From Veillonella infantium (GTDB lineage Bacteria; Bacillota; Negativicutes; Veillonellales; Veillonellaceae): DNA of 64,000 nucleotides. Below the pieces are notes generated by a model. That model did not search any database and had not been told where the DNA came from. It worked only from the letters and a program-made list of their open reading frames with translations. The stretch covers positions 124,001 to 188,000 of the forward strand of contig NZ_PPDD01000001.1 in NCBI RefSeq assembly GCF_002959895.1, read 5' to 3'. A program made the position numbers and the translations under genes. The first letter of the stretch is position 1; every line of letters starts with the position of its first letter. Shown one piece after another: positions 1 through 8,015 of the stretch.

Positions 1-131
1 CGCCCGGCCTCTGGCTCGTAATAACGCATCAGGTTGTAATGCAGCCCCGTCTTACGGTCGACATATTGGTTTTGCAGGTGGAAAGCTTACTGAATGTAGA
101 TATAGGCGTAGTGACGGTTAAGTACGGCACC
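1..131 (-). pseudogene. RHS-repeat core fragment, broken
   Basis: Read on the minus strand, this stretch encodes a piece ending in HYNLMRYYEPEAG, which is the hallmark of the RHS-repeat-associated core that sits before the variable toxin tip of RHS proteins. A few residues upstream in the same frame (before FHLQNQYVDRKTGL) there is a TAA stop, and no start is visible, so it is a decayed fragment rather than a gene. It runs off the left edge of the window. It ends just before a Neisseria-type uptake sequence and an IS remnant, which suggests it arrived with foreign DNA. That it is RHS-like is clear; its source is inference. Confidence 0.7.
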
Positions 132-135
132 AAAA

Positions 136-147
136 AGGTCGTCTGAA
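136..147 (+). other. Neisseria-type DNA uptake sequence (AG-mucDUS)
   Basis: The 12-mer AGGTCGTCTGAA matches exactly the uptake-sequence dialect described for the Neisseria mucosa/sicca/subflava group. It directly follows the RHS fragment. Such 12-mers are dispersed in Neisseria genomes and are not expected in Veillonella. A single exact match could arise by chance, but its place beside a foreign-looking RHS fragment makes transfer the better explanation. Confidence 0.6.
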
Positions 148-188
148 AATATTGATCTGCACCCATTTTCCTGGACACATATTATTTA

Positions 189-442
189 CTAGCCTAAACA
201 CATGGATGCTTCCCTGTATTTTACAGGAGGCATCCATTTTATTTTTTTCTGGATCCTTTTGTTGTTGTAATAATTAATGTATTCTTCTATCGTTACTGCA
301 AAAGCATTAAATAATATATATTCTTTTTCAAAACCATAATATATTTCTGTTTTCAATCTACCAAAAAAGGTTTCTATCACAGAGTTATCATAACAATTTC
401 CTTTTCAATTGCTTTTCTTTTAAATTCATAACTATATCTCAT
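189..442 (-). pseudogene. IS3-family transposase remnant (orfA start joined to orfB end)
   Basis: The minus strand starts MRYSYEFKRKAIE, which looks like the first residues of an IS3-group OrfA helix-turn-helix protein. It then shifts frame at about 410-416 into NCYDNSVIETFFGRLK, the C-terminal part of the OrfB integrase core, whose E in VIETFFGRLK is the third acidic residue of the DDE triad. It continues to a normal OrfB end with YYNNKRIQKKIKWMPP. The first two catalytic aspartates and the whole central region are missing. The junction looks like a deletion within a short GAAAAGGAAATTG stretch. Confidence 0.75.
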
Positions 443-448
443 GAAAAT

Positions 449-480
449 ACCCCCTTTACTGGTTATCCAGTAAAGGGGGT
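449..480. repeat. Perfect hairpin in IS right end
   Basis: Two perfect 14-base arms, ACCCCCTTTACTGG and its complement, flank a 4-base loop. The outer part of the hairpin overlaps the inverted repeat of the IS remnant. It could block read-through from the neighbouring tRNA transcript or be part of the element's end structure. Confidence 0.7.
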
Positions 481-510
481 ACATATCATAACCTAAAGGG
501 CTTTCTAATG

Positions 511-599
511 TGGCGGAGAGGGTGGGATTCGAACCCACGGCCCCTTGCGGAGTCACTGGTTTTCAAGACCAGCTCCTTAAACCACTCGGACACCTCTCC
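511..599 (-). tRNA. tRNA-Ser (UGA)
   Basis: The minus strand folds into a class II tRNA: acceptor GGAGAGG paired with CCTCTCC, anticodon stem CTGGT/ACCAG with loop CTTGAAA (anticodon TGA), a long variable arm, a TTCGAAT T-loop, and an encoded CCA end at 511-513. The plus-strand reading frame across it is an artefact. A promoter lies just upstream on the minus strand. Confidence 0.97.
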
Positions 600-610
600 A
601 TAACGGTATT

Positions 611-640
611 ATTATATCAGATTGGCCCAATAATAAGCAA
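611..640 (-). promoter_or_regulatory. tRNA-Ser promoter
   Basis: On the minus strand, TTGCTT (635-640) and TATAAT (611-616) are separated by 18 bp and stand immediately before the tRNA, giving a start a few bases upstream of the mature 5' end. Confidence 0.7.
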
Positions 641-660
641 CAACGTAATATCGTACAAGA

Positions 661-687
661 AAAAAGCTGGCTCAAAGCCAGCTTTTT
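661..687 (-). terminator. Terminator of the CorA-like gene
   Basis: AAAAAGCTGGCT and its complement form a strong 12-bp stem with a 3-base loop and T runs in both directions. It lies 73 bp past the end of the CorA-like gene. Confidence 0.8.
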
Positions 688-759
688 CATGTGTATTTGT
701 TGTTAAAGTAATGTTTCAACTACTTACTATTGAATTAAGTATTCACTAATTATCATAAA

Positions 760-1713
760 TTAGAATAAATCTTTTTTCCACATACCGATAATGGCAATAA
801 TAGAGAATACTAATGCAACACCTATAACCTCATAGAATCCCTCTGGATCATCTTGGAATGGCAATGGCACGTTTGTCCCCCACAAGCTAAATACGATTGT
901 TGGCACCGCCATAGCAATAGTAAGGGTCGCCAACATTTTCATAACCAAGTTAAGGTTATTAGAAATAATGGATGTAAAGGCGTTCATCATGTTCATCAAG
1001 ATATTGGAGTACATTTCAACCATCTCGATGGCCTGTTTATTCTCGATGATAACGTCCTCTAGTAAGTCCTCATCCTCTTCGTACATTTTGAGAAGATGTT
1101 TATAGGAACTATGACCACGCAAGCGCAATAGACGTTCCATAACGGTACCATTCGTGCGCAATGCAGATGTAAAGTATGTCATGGATTTCTGTAATTCCAA
1201 CAATTGGAAGAAGTCTTTATTCTTTGTAGTATGACGCAATTGGACTTCAATATCGTCAGTACGGCGGTTGATTTGTTGCAAGTAGCGCAAGAACATAGTT
1301 GCTGTGCGATACAAGATTTGGAACAAGAAACGCGTCTTTTTGTATGTATAGAACGTAGAAATCTGATTAGAAATGAACGGATACAATACTTCAGATTCTT
1401 CGAGGCAGACCGTAATAAAGAAGTCTGGCGTCAAGAAGATACCAAGCGGCACTGTATCATACATATCGTTACCGCGGATAACCGGAATATTGATAACGAT
1501 AAAGATGTAGTTATCCTCTAACTCCACGTGAGAACGTTCTTCCATATCGAGAGCGGTCTTTAAAACGTCCGTTGGGATTTCCGTCAAAATATTGATAAGG
1601 GATAACTCATCGGGGTCTGGGTTCACCAAATTTACCCAAGAACCTTTTGTGGCATCTGATACAGTGCTATCGGAAACTAACTCTTCTTCTATATGTTTAT
1701 ACACCGTAATCAT
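760..1713 (-). CDS. corA: CorA-family divalent cation transporter
   Basis: A 317-residue membrane protein of the CorA/MIT family, which forms pentameric Mg2+ (sometimes Co2+ or Zn2+) channels in the inner membrane. It has a long acidic, helical cytosolic domain and two C-terminal membrane segments, about residues 257-280 and 292-312, then the basic tail WKKDLF. The start at 1713 is chosen because AAGGAGGG lies just upstream; an upstream in-frame ATG would add 24 residues without a ribosome site. The normally near-invariant GMN selectivity motif at the end of the first membrane helix reads GTN here (WGTNVPLPF), so substrate range is uncertain. Single-gene unit with its own terminator. Confidence 0.88.
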   Translation of the reverse strand: MITVYKHIEEELVSDSTVSDATKGSWVNLVNPDPDELSLINILTEIPTDVLKTALDMEERSHVELEDNYIFIVINIPVIRGNDMYDTVPLGIFLTPDFFITVCLEESEVLYPFISNQISTFYTYKKTRFLFQILYRTATMFLRYLQQINRRTDDIEVQLRHTTKNKDFFQLLELQKSMTYFTSALRTNGTVMERLLRLRGHSSYKHLLKMYEEDEDLLEDVIIENKQAIEMVEMYSNILMNMMNAFTSIISNNLNLVMKMLATLTIAMAVPTIVFSLWGTNVPLPFQDDPEGFYEVIGVALVFSIIAIIGMWKKDLF

Positions 1714-1897
1714 GCTATCCCTCCTTCCAACGAACTTATAGTAATCATCTAATAAATTATATACTATTTTATAGCTATTATTCAATTCAATTGTGAAAGT
1801 TTTGTGTATCTAGAACATACATATACAGTTTTATGTCTATTTATGATGTACAAATGTATATAGTAAAAGTATCGTAAATGTTTAATCCACGCAATAA

Positions 1898-1938
1898 AAT
1901 AACCTCTAAGTTAGTCAGTTACTAACCTAGAGGTTATT
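1898..1938 (-). terminator. Terminator of the P-type ATPase gene
   Basis: AATAACCTCTA pairs with TAGAGGTTATT in a long hairpin with internal pairs, about 80 bp past the ATPase stop codon. Confidence 0.7.
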
Positions 1939-2016
1939 TATATCAGTCCTAATCATTCAGATCAGGAGAATGTAATTTATTTCGTTCCTCAACAGAGCTA
2001 TAAACTCTGCTTTCAC

Positions 2017-4149
2017 CTAATTGCGGCGCAAGATACGAACAGAGTTCAAGATACAAAGGATGGATACGCCAGTATCACCAAATACTGCCCACCACATGGA
2101 TGCATAGCCCATGAGGCCAAGCGCCATGATAAGGATTTTAACAGCAATAGCGAACACTACGTTTTGCCATGCTACGCGCAACGTCGCTTTGGACAAGTCA
2201 AGGATATGTGCAATAGCAGTCAAGGACGGACGCATGAATACAACGTCTGCCGCTTCGATAGCCGCATCAGCACCGCTACCCATCGCACCACCTACATCAG
2301 CACCAGCAAGTACTGGAGCATCGTTGATGCCGTCCCCTACGAACATAGTTGGACCATATTCAGAGCGAATATCTTGTACTACGGACAATTTATCTTGTGG
2401 CAACAATTGAGCGCGAACAGCACTTACACCAGTTTCTTTAGCGATGTAATTTGCACTTGCTTCAGCATCACCTGTAAGCATAACAGTTTTAATATCTTGA
2501 CCATTAAGATTAGCAATCGCTTCAGCAGAGTCTGGGCGAGCTTCATCGGCGATGATGATACGACCTAAGTATGTATTACCTTCTGCCACAAGAACTTCTG
2601 TGCCATATTCAGCAGACTCTGTTGGATAGCCTTGCACATTATAGCGTTCCATAAGGCGACGGTTACCAATAAGTACTTGTTGACCATCAGTCATACCCAC
2701 CATACCTTCACCAGCTAACTCTTGAACGAAATCAGAAGGTTCCACTGTAAGGCCTTGATCTTTTGCTTCAGACACGATGCTTGTTGCAATTGGATGAGTA
2801 GAAACGGCTTCGATAGCTGCCGCCATGGATAACAATTGACTGGAACTTACATGAGAGCCTACAGTTTCTACGCTGTGAACTTTGAACTCACCAGATGTGA
2901 TGGTACCAGTTTTATCAAGAGCTACTGCTTTCACATTAGCCAACGCCTCGATAACTCGACCACCTTTAAGCAAGATACCGTGTTTAGACGCATTGCCGAT
3001 ACCGGAGAAGAATGCAAGTGGCACGCTAAGCACCAATGCACATGGGCAAGAAATAACGAGGAATGTTAAGGCTGTGTAGATCCATTTATGCCATTCGCCT
3101 GTAATAAGGGATGGGATGATAGCTACAGCCAATGCAAGAGCTACAACGATTGGTGTGTATACGCGAGCAAAACGCGTAATGAAACGGTCGATTTTAGGTT
3201 TAGAAGATGCTGCATTTTCAACGGCATCAAGGATTTTAGTAACCATAGATTCTTCAAGAACCTTATCTACACGCATTGTAATACGACCAGATTCGTTGAT
3301 ACAACCAGACATAAGTTGAGTGCCAGGTACGGCGCGAACAGGTACAGGTTCACCTGTTACAGGTGCTGTATTAACGCGTGTTTCACCTTCAAGCACTGTG
3401 CCGTCTAGAGGAATTAAATCGCCAGGACGAACTTCGATAGTCCAACCTACTTCAACCTTTTCAGGAGCCATAACTACGATTTCACCACCGCAGTCTGTAT
3501 CTACAACCCGCACCTCTTGAGGACGCATATCGACAGCGTTCATGATTTCTGTACGACTACGATCAGTTGCTTTTTCTTCGAAGAACTCACCAATACGGTA
3601 AAACAAGATAACACCTACGGCCTCAGGCAATGCATCGATAGCAATAGCGCCCAATGTAGCGATAGACATCAAGAAGTTCTCGTCGAACACTTGGCCTTTT
3701 AAGATATTACGACCTGCGATGCGCAATACTGGGAACGCAAGAAGAATATAGGCAATATAGTAAATTGGAGTTTCGATAGACTCTGGCAAGCTGATGGACG
3801 GAACAACCGTAGTCAACGCTTCGTAGAGCATAAATAACAAGCCTGCTACGATAACTGCAATTGTTACTGCCTCACTGCCGTGGTCGTGATCATGACCATG
3901 GTCATCCACAGCCGCTTTAGATTTACGCTCATAATCAGCTACGGTTACGCCCTCTTCGATGGCATCACAAATCTCTTGAATGTCACGTTTAAGAGCTTCT
4001 CGGTCTTCCCAAGAGCCGGTTAATTTTAATTGATGTGTAGCAATTGTGAAATTTGCAGTCTCTACAACATCCATTTTACGGATACGATCTTCAATTTTTG
4101 CTGCGCAGTTCGCACAGTTCAAATCCTTCAACAACAATGTTTCTTCCAT
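2017..4149 (-). CDS. cadA: Zn2+/Cd2+/Pb2+-exporting P1B-type ATPase
   Basis: A 710-residue heavy-metal efflux ATPase of the inner membrane. In order: an N-terminal heavy-metal-associated domain with NCANC (about residues 12-16); a His/Asp-rich linker HGHDHDHG (about 84-91); membrane segments; the TGEP actuator loop; the CPC metal-site motif in SCPCALVLS; the phosphorylation site DKTGT; the HP motif in STHPIA; and GDGINDAP near the end. The K and D-T-G residues in the last two membrane helices, together with CPC, fit the Zn/Cd/Pb subgroup rather than the copper subgroup. AAGGAGATATC precedes the ATG. No ArsR/CmtR-type regulator is adjacent. The symbol could equally be zntA. Confidence 0.93.
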   Translation of the reverse strand: MEETLLLKDLNCANCAAKIEDRIRKMDVVETANFTIATHQLKLTGSWEDREALKRDIQEICDAIEEGVTVADYERKSKAAVDDHGHDHDHGSEAVTIAVIVAGLLFMLYEALTTVVPSISLPESIETPIYYIAYILLAFPVLRIAGRNILKGQVFDENFLMSIATLGAIAIDALPEAVGVILFYRIGEFFEEKATDRSRTEIMNAVDMRPQEVRVVDTDCGGEIVVMAPEKVEVGWTIEVRPGDLIPLDGTVLEGETRVNTAPVTGEPVPVRAVPGTQLMSGCINESGRITMRVDKVLEESMVTKILDAVENAASSKPKIDRFITRFARVYTPIVVALALAVAIIPSLITGEWHKWIYTALTFLVISCPCALVLSVPLAFFSGIGNASKHGILLKGGRVIEALANVKAVALDKTGTITSGEFKVHSVETVGSHVSSSQLLSMAAAIEAVSTHPIATSIVSEAKDQGLTVEPSDFVQELAGEGMVGMTDGQQVLIGNRRLMERYNVQGYPTESAEYGTEVLVAEGNTYLGRIIIADEARPDSAEAIANLNGQDIKTVMLTGDAEASANYIAKETGVSAVRAQLLPQDKLSVVQDIRSEYGPTMFVGDGINDAPVLAGADVGGAMGSGADAAIEAADVVFMRPSLTAIAHILDLSKATLRVAWQNVVFAIAVKILIMALGLMGYASMWWAVFGDTGVSILCILNSVRILRRN

Positions 4150-4365
4150 GATATCTCCTTTGATAATGGTGAAAGCTTCTATCCTATATAGTAAGTTAGT
4201 TTCTAATACTTATTAGACATATCTTATAGCATATCTTTTAGATATTTTTACTTTTCTCATCAGATACTTTATATGAGTATCCATTCATATGTCTATTTTA
4301 ATAAAATATATACTGTATGTCAAGAAAAATTATCAAAATATATGACACTAAACATTAGTAAAATA

Positions 4366-4394
4366 GCCTATGCTCATCATACACGAGCATAGGC
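4366..4394 (-). terminator. Probable terminator of the polymerase-yolD operon
   Basis: Perfect 10-bp arms GCCTATGCTC/GAGCATAGGC with a 9-base loop, 136 bp past the yolD-like stop, followed on the minus strand by a modest T-rich run. Between it and the ATPase start (4150-4365) I see only AT-rich DNA. Confidence 0.5.
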
Positions 4395-4492
4395 CAAATC
4401 TATGTTTCTTCACTTTACAATTTACTTTACTGAGTTTCTTTATTCGATTACTTTACCAATTACATTAGTGTTATTATTATCAACTCTTCAAA

Positions 4493-4540
4493 GGTTCTTA
4501 TTCAAAAGGGTTCTTATTCAAAAGGGTTCTTATTCAAAAA
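4493..4540. repeat. 3 x 16-bp tandem repeat over the yolD-like stop codon
   Basis: The unit GGTTCTTATTCAAAAG occurs three times without gaps (last base differs in the third copy). The third copy contains the last codons and the stop of the yolD-like gene, so the array is a repeated duplication of the gene end. Copy number probably varies between strains. Confidence 0.9.
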
Positions 4541-4868
4541 GATTAATTTCCTTTATATCTTTAAAAGCAATGGCTACGCCCCCAATAGATAGACTATGGG
4601 CAGGTTTACCTATCGCCTCGATAGTCCCTACTAATTCCGTATAGCAATGCCCTGTATAATAAAGCACTCGTACAAAATCCCCTTCCACCAAGGATTGTAT
4701 AGTACGGTTTAATTCCTCTATTTGATCCTCCGATAGCTCTACACGATTCTCTTTAGGCCGTGCCACAGCTGCCAGTAATACTTCAAATCCCTTTAATGCC
4801 GCAAAGGGCATAAATTGTTTCGCCCGTTGCAAACGAGACATACGATGTTTCATTAATTTATTCCCCAT
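4530..4868 (-). CDS. YolD-like protein
   Basis: A 112-residue protein of the YolD-like family, small proteins that are found next to UmuC/DinB-type polymerases in Firmicutes and are thought to act as a UmuD-like partner. The start at 4868 is preferred because AGGTGG lies 5-6 bases upstream; a GTG at 4877 is possible. It overlaps the end of the polymerase gene by 11 bases, indicating translational coupling. The N-terminus is basic (KHRMSRLQRAKQFMPFAALKGF), typical of the family, and the rest is a small beta-rich domain. Confidence 0.85.
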   Translation of the reverse strand: MGNKLMKHRMSRLQRAKQFMPFAALKGFEVLLAAVARPKENRVELSEDQIEELNRTIQSLVEGDFVRVLYYTGHCYTELVGTIEAIGKPAHSLSIGGVAIAFKDIKEINLFE

Positions 4869-6141
4869 TATGGCCACCTACCAAGGTATTTCTAAAGCGC
4901 ATTGTCCCTTCATCTTGCAAGCTAGAGGCACGTAAAATAGCATTTTTACCGAACTGCTCCTTGATAGATAACATCGCCTCATGTACTTGACGCTCCTTTT
5001 CCTCTTCCTCCGTCGCAAGAGAGCTGAATAAATCTACCTCCTGAGGTATAGCAGAGCGATTGACTAAATCCTCAAAGCTTACGCCTATACGCCGTATAAG
5101 TTCATTTTTATGGCAATGTTGTTCATATAATTTAATTACTGCCGTCGTTAATGCTTGCAATGAATCAGTGTGCTGTTTAAGCTTTTTAGAACCTCCAGTA
5201 GAGCGCACCATATCATCTGCATAGCCAATATGAACGTGAATATGGTTTGTAACCCCTTTGATTTGTAAAAGCTCTAATACCAAGGACTCCACCATTTCCC
5301 GCATAGGCACGTACGCCTCTTCATAGGTATAGTTACGCAACAAAATCTGGCTATGCGAGATAGAGTGCTTAATAGGACGATACGCATGAATATCTGCAAT
5401 CGTACAAGGCTCACAGCCCCAAGCATGATCGATAATAAGCTCTGCATTAATACCAAACTCCTTATATAACTTTGCTTCAGGAACCATGGTAATACCATGT
5501 AAATCATACGCACCATACTTATGTAAGCGGTTGGCTATGCCTTTACCAATCTGCCAAATATCAGTCAAGGGCTGATGATACCAGATTTTCTCTTTAAAGA
5601 GGCTTTCATCAAGATACCCTATAAAATCAGGCGCATGTTTTGCCAGGATATCGAGAGCAATCTTGGCAAGGAACAAGTTTGTTCCAATCCCAACAGTGGC
5701 ATAAATCTTGGTCGCCTCTAACACCGCATCAAGTAACATCTGCGCTAGCTCTCGAGGCGTTTTCTTGTAGAGCGGTAAGTAGGGGGTGATATCAATGAAA
5801 TACTCATCGATAGAGTATACATGCACATCCTCAGGTGCCACATACTTGAGCAAAGTCCCGTAAATCTCAGCAGACGCCTGCATATACCGTTTCATATGAG
5901 GCTTCACCGTCAAATACTCAATGTGCGGAGGAATCTCAAAAAGACGACTGCGATTTTTAACACCTAGCTTTTTTAAGGCCGGTGAAATGGCCAATGTAAT
6001 AGCCCCTTTGCCACGAGATCCATCGGCCACCACCAAAGGCGTCGTAAACGGATCCAGCCCCAAATCGGCACACTCCACAGACGCGTAAAAACTCTTCAAA
6101 TCAATGCACATATACATTCGATCCGTATCAGCTGAACCCAT
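4858..6141 (-). CDS. Y-family translesion DNA polymerase (UmuC/UvrX type)
   Basis: A 427-residue error-prone polymerase used to copy past damaged bases. The palm motif DLKSFYASVE (about residues 13-22) carries the first catalytic Asp. YSIDEYFIDI holds the Asp-Glu pair of the second site. A helix-hairpin-helix region follows near QIGKGIANRLHKYG, and the little-finger domain forms the C-terminal third. The arrangement with a YolD-like gene directly downstream matches the UvrX/YqjW branch rather than DinB. AAGGGGGTG precedes the ATG. I see no clear LexA box in the region immediately upstream. Confidence 0.92.
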   Translation of the reverse strand: MGSADTDRMYMCIDLKSFYASVECADLGLDPFTTPLVVADGSRGKGAITLAISPALKKLGVKNRSRLFEIPPHIEYLTVKPHMKRYMQASAEIYGTLLKYVAPEDVHVYSIDEYFIDITPYLPLYKKTPRELAQMLLDAVLEATKIYATVGIGTNLFLAKIALDILAKHAPDFIGYLDESLFKEKIWYHQPLTDIWQIGKGIANRLHKYGAYDLHGITMVPEAKLYKEFGINAELIIDHAWGCEPCTIADIHAYRPIKHSISHSQILLRNYTYEEAYVPMREMVESLVLELLQIKGVTNHIHVHIGYADDMVRSTGGSKKLKQHTDSLQALTTAVIKLYEQHCHKNELIRRIGVSFEDLVNRSAIPQEVDLFSSLATEEEEKERQVHEAMLSIKEQFGKNAILRASSLQDEGTMRFRNTLVGGHNGE

Positions 6142-6420
6142 ACAAACACCCCCTTAAACCGCTAAATCACTAGACTCTACAAGAAATATGAAAAGAAGAA
6201 TCTCTATGATTAGTATAACAAAAATACAGAGTATTTTCAAACATATGTTTGTTATTATAAAGGTAAATTTTAGGTATAAATAAAAAATCCCAAGCCTTAA
6301 CTATATAGTTAGGACTTAGGATTAAATGATATAACTTCACCTGCAATATACTATTCAATTACAAACTTAACCAATTTTCTCCTTTTCTACCAACAATATA
6401 ACGAAAACTATCTAGTGCCA

Positions 6421-6566
6421 CTATATTGATGGGACATCTTCATATCTACAGTGATAAAAAGAAAGGACTATACTTATGCAGCGACATCAGGTCACGAGGA
6501 GCAAAGAAGTATAGTCCTTTCTTTTTAATTAAAATGTAGCTATGTCACGGGGCCCCATCAATATAG
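6421..6566. repeat. Nested 146-bp palindromic element
   Basis: Outer 13-bp arms CTATATTGATGGG (6421-6433) and complement (6554-6566), short matching pairs inside (GACAT/ATGTC, CTACA/TGTAG), then perfect 20-bp arms at 6456-6475 and 6507-6526 around a 31-base loop. The inner stem with its flanking T/A runs can terminate transcription from either side. It lies just past dnaB. The rest of 6142-6587 holds another weaker hairpin (about 6285-6322), likely a terminator, and AT-rich DNA. Confidence 0.8.
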
Positions 6567-6587
6567 GCACACCCACAATAGTTTTCA

Positions 6588-7946
6588 TTATTGTTCCGGC
6601 CCCATGTCTCGGAATTCCACGTCTCTAAATTGTGTTAATTCCCCAATGAATTGGAGTTCCACGGTACCGACGGAACCATTACGGTGTTTACGAATGAGGA
6701 CTTCTGCATTATCCCCTTTTTCGGAGTTTTCATCGTAATATTTATCGCGGTACAAGAAGATAACGATATCCGCATCTTGTTCAAGAGAACCAGATTCACG
6801 AAGGTCAGACAGTACAGGCCGTTTATCTGGTCTGCTTTCAACACTACGAGACAACTGAGATAAGGCAATGAGTGGCACATTGAACTCACGGGCGATCAAT
6901 TTAAGGTTACGAGAGATTTCAGATACCTCTTGTTGACGGTTCTCGCTACCCTTGCCGGAGTTGCGGCCTTGCATCAACTGAATATAGTCGACGATAACGA
7001 GATCGAGACCATGTTCCACCTTAAGACGGCGCAATTTTGAGCGCATATCTTGCACGGTAAGGCCCGGCGTATCATCGATAAAAAGCTTAGATTTGCTCAT
7101 GCGGTCCGCAGCGGCAATAACCTTTTCCCAGTCAGCAGGGTCCATATTTGCACGGCGCAGTTTTTCAGAGCTTACACCTGCCACGGAGGACAGAATACGA
7201 CCAACCAGCTGTTCCTTGCCCATTTCTAGGGAGAAGAACGCTACCGTCTTGTCGTACAACATCGTTACGTTTTGAGCGATGTTCAAGGTGAAAGCCGTTT
7301 TCCCCATCGCAGGACGAGCTGCTACGAGGATAAGGTCAGATTTTTGTAGACCATTAAAGACATGATCTACATCTTTAAAGCCTGTTGGCACCCCTGTAAT
7401 AGCACCATCATGCTGTTGCAATGCATTTAATTTATCTAAGTTAGATAGTACAACCTCCCCAATAGGAGCAAATGATGATTCGGACTGGGTTTGACCACTT
7501 ACGTCCAGTACCATTTGTTCCGCCTTGTTGAGGATAGCCGTTGGCTCATCTTCGCCAGCGTACGTCATGCCTACGATTTTATTCCCTGCATCGATAAGAC
7601 GGCGCAACTGAGCTTTTTCACTGATGATTTTCGCATGTTCCTCTACATTATAGGACACCGATTCATTAGCAAGCGATGTAATATAAGCAAGACCGCCTAC
7701 CGCATCGAGACGTTTACGACGATCTAGCTCTTCACCAACAGTGATAAAGTCCGCCGTCTTGTTAGCATGCACGATTTCTAAGATAGCATCATAAATAATA
7801 CGATGCGCATCGCGATAAAAGTCTTCAGATTTTAGAATACTCGTTACCGTATCGACAACAGCACCCGAGTTGGATCCATTCGTTAATAAAGCCCCCAAAA
7901 CGGCTTTTTCCGCATCTAAATTATGCGGTGGAATGCGTACATCCAT
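6588..7946 (-). CDS. dnaB: Replicative DNA helicase DnaB
   Basis: A 452-residue hexameric helicase that unwinds DNA ahead of the replication fork. The N-terminal domain starts IPPHNLDAEKAVLGALL. The RecA-like domain carries Walker A ARPAMGKTAF (about residues 206-215), Walker B LVIVDYIQLM, and the C-terminal ESGSLEQDADIV motif. The start at 7946 has AAAGGGGAT just upstream; the reading frame is open 17 codons further but without a ribosome site. It is the last gene of the yybS-gdpP-rplI-dnaB set, an order well known from Bacillus. Confidence 0.97.
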   Translation of the reverse strand: MDVRIPPHNLDAEKAVLGALLTNGSNSGAVVDTVTSILKSEDFYRDAHRIIYDAILEIVHANKTADFITVGEELDRRKRLDAVGGLAYITSLANESVSYNVEEHAKIISEKAQLRRLIDAGNKIVGMTYAGEDEPTAILNKAEQMVLDVSGQTQSESSFAPIGEVVLSNLDKLNALQQHDGAITGVPTGFKDVDHVFNGLQKSDLILVAARPAMGKTAFTLNIAQNVTMLYDKTVAFFSLEMGKEQLVGRILSSVAGVSSEKLRRANMDPADWEKVIAAADRMSKSKLFIDDTPGLTVQDMRSKLRRLKVEHGLDLVIVDYIQLMQGRNSGKGSENRQQEVSEISRNLKLIAREFNVPLIALSQLSRSVESRPDKRPVLSDLRESGSLEQDADIVIFLYRDKYYDENSEKGDNAEVLIRKHRNGSVGTVELQFIGELTQFRDVEFRDMGPEQ

Positions 7947-8015
7947 GATAATCCCCTTTATAAAACCACTATGGATAAAAGAATTCACCATACTCAAAGA
8001 GCATGGTGAACACTA

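Larger units (their letters stand above)
153..488 (-). mobile_element. Internally deleted IS3-family element
   Basis: The 336-bp element is bounded by imperfect 25-bp inverted repeats, 153-177 and 464-488, starting TGAT at each tip and agreeing at about 19 of 25 positions. Inside is the start of an orfA-like reading frame fused almost directly to the last part of an orfB transposase, so roughly a kilobase of the usual IS is missing. No clear target-site duplication is visible. The right end carries a perfect 14-bp stem hairpin (449-480). It lies 22 bp past the 3' end of tRNA-Ser. It could not make its own transposase, but the ends may be mobilisable by an intact relative. Confidence 0.7.

Noticed and set aside
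510-749. Plus-strand reading frame of 79 codons
   Set aside because: It lies across tRNA-Ser and its terminator on the opposite strand; a common database artefact (MAERVGFEPT-type start) with no ribosome site.
4402-4644. Plus-strand frame of 80 codons over the yolD end
   Set aside because: It is antisense to the yolD-like gene and runs through a tandem repeat; no ribosome site.
6170-6358. Minus-strand frame of 62 codons
   Set aside because: It runs through hairpins in a non-coding gap and has no ribosome site or protein-like composition.
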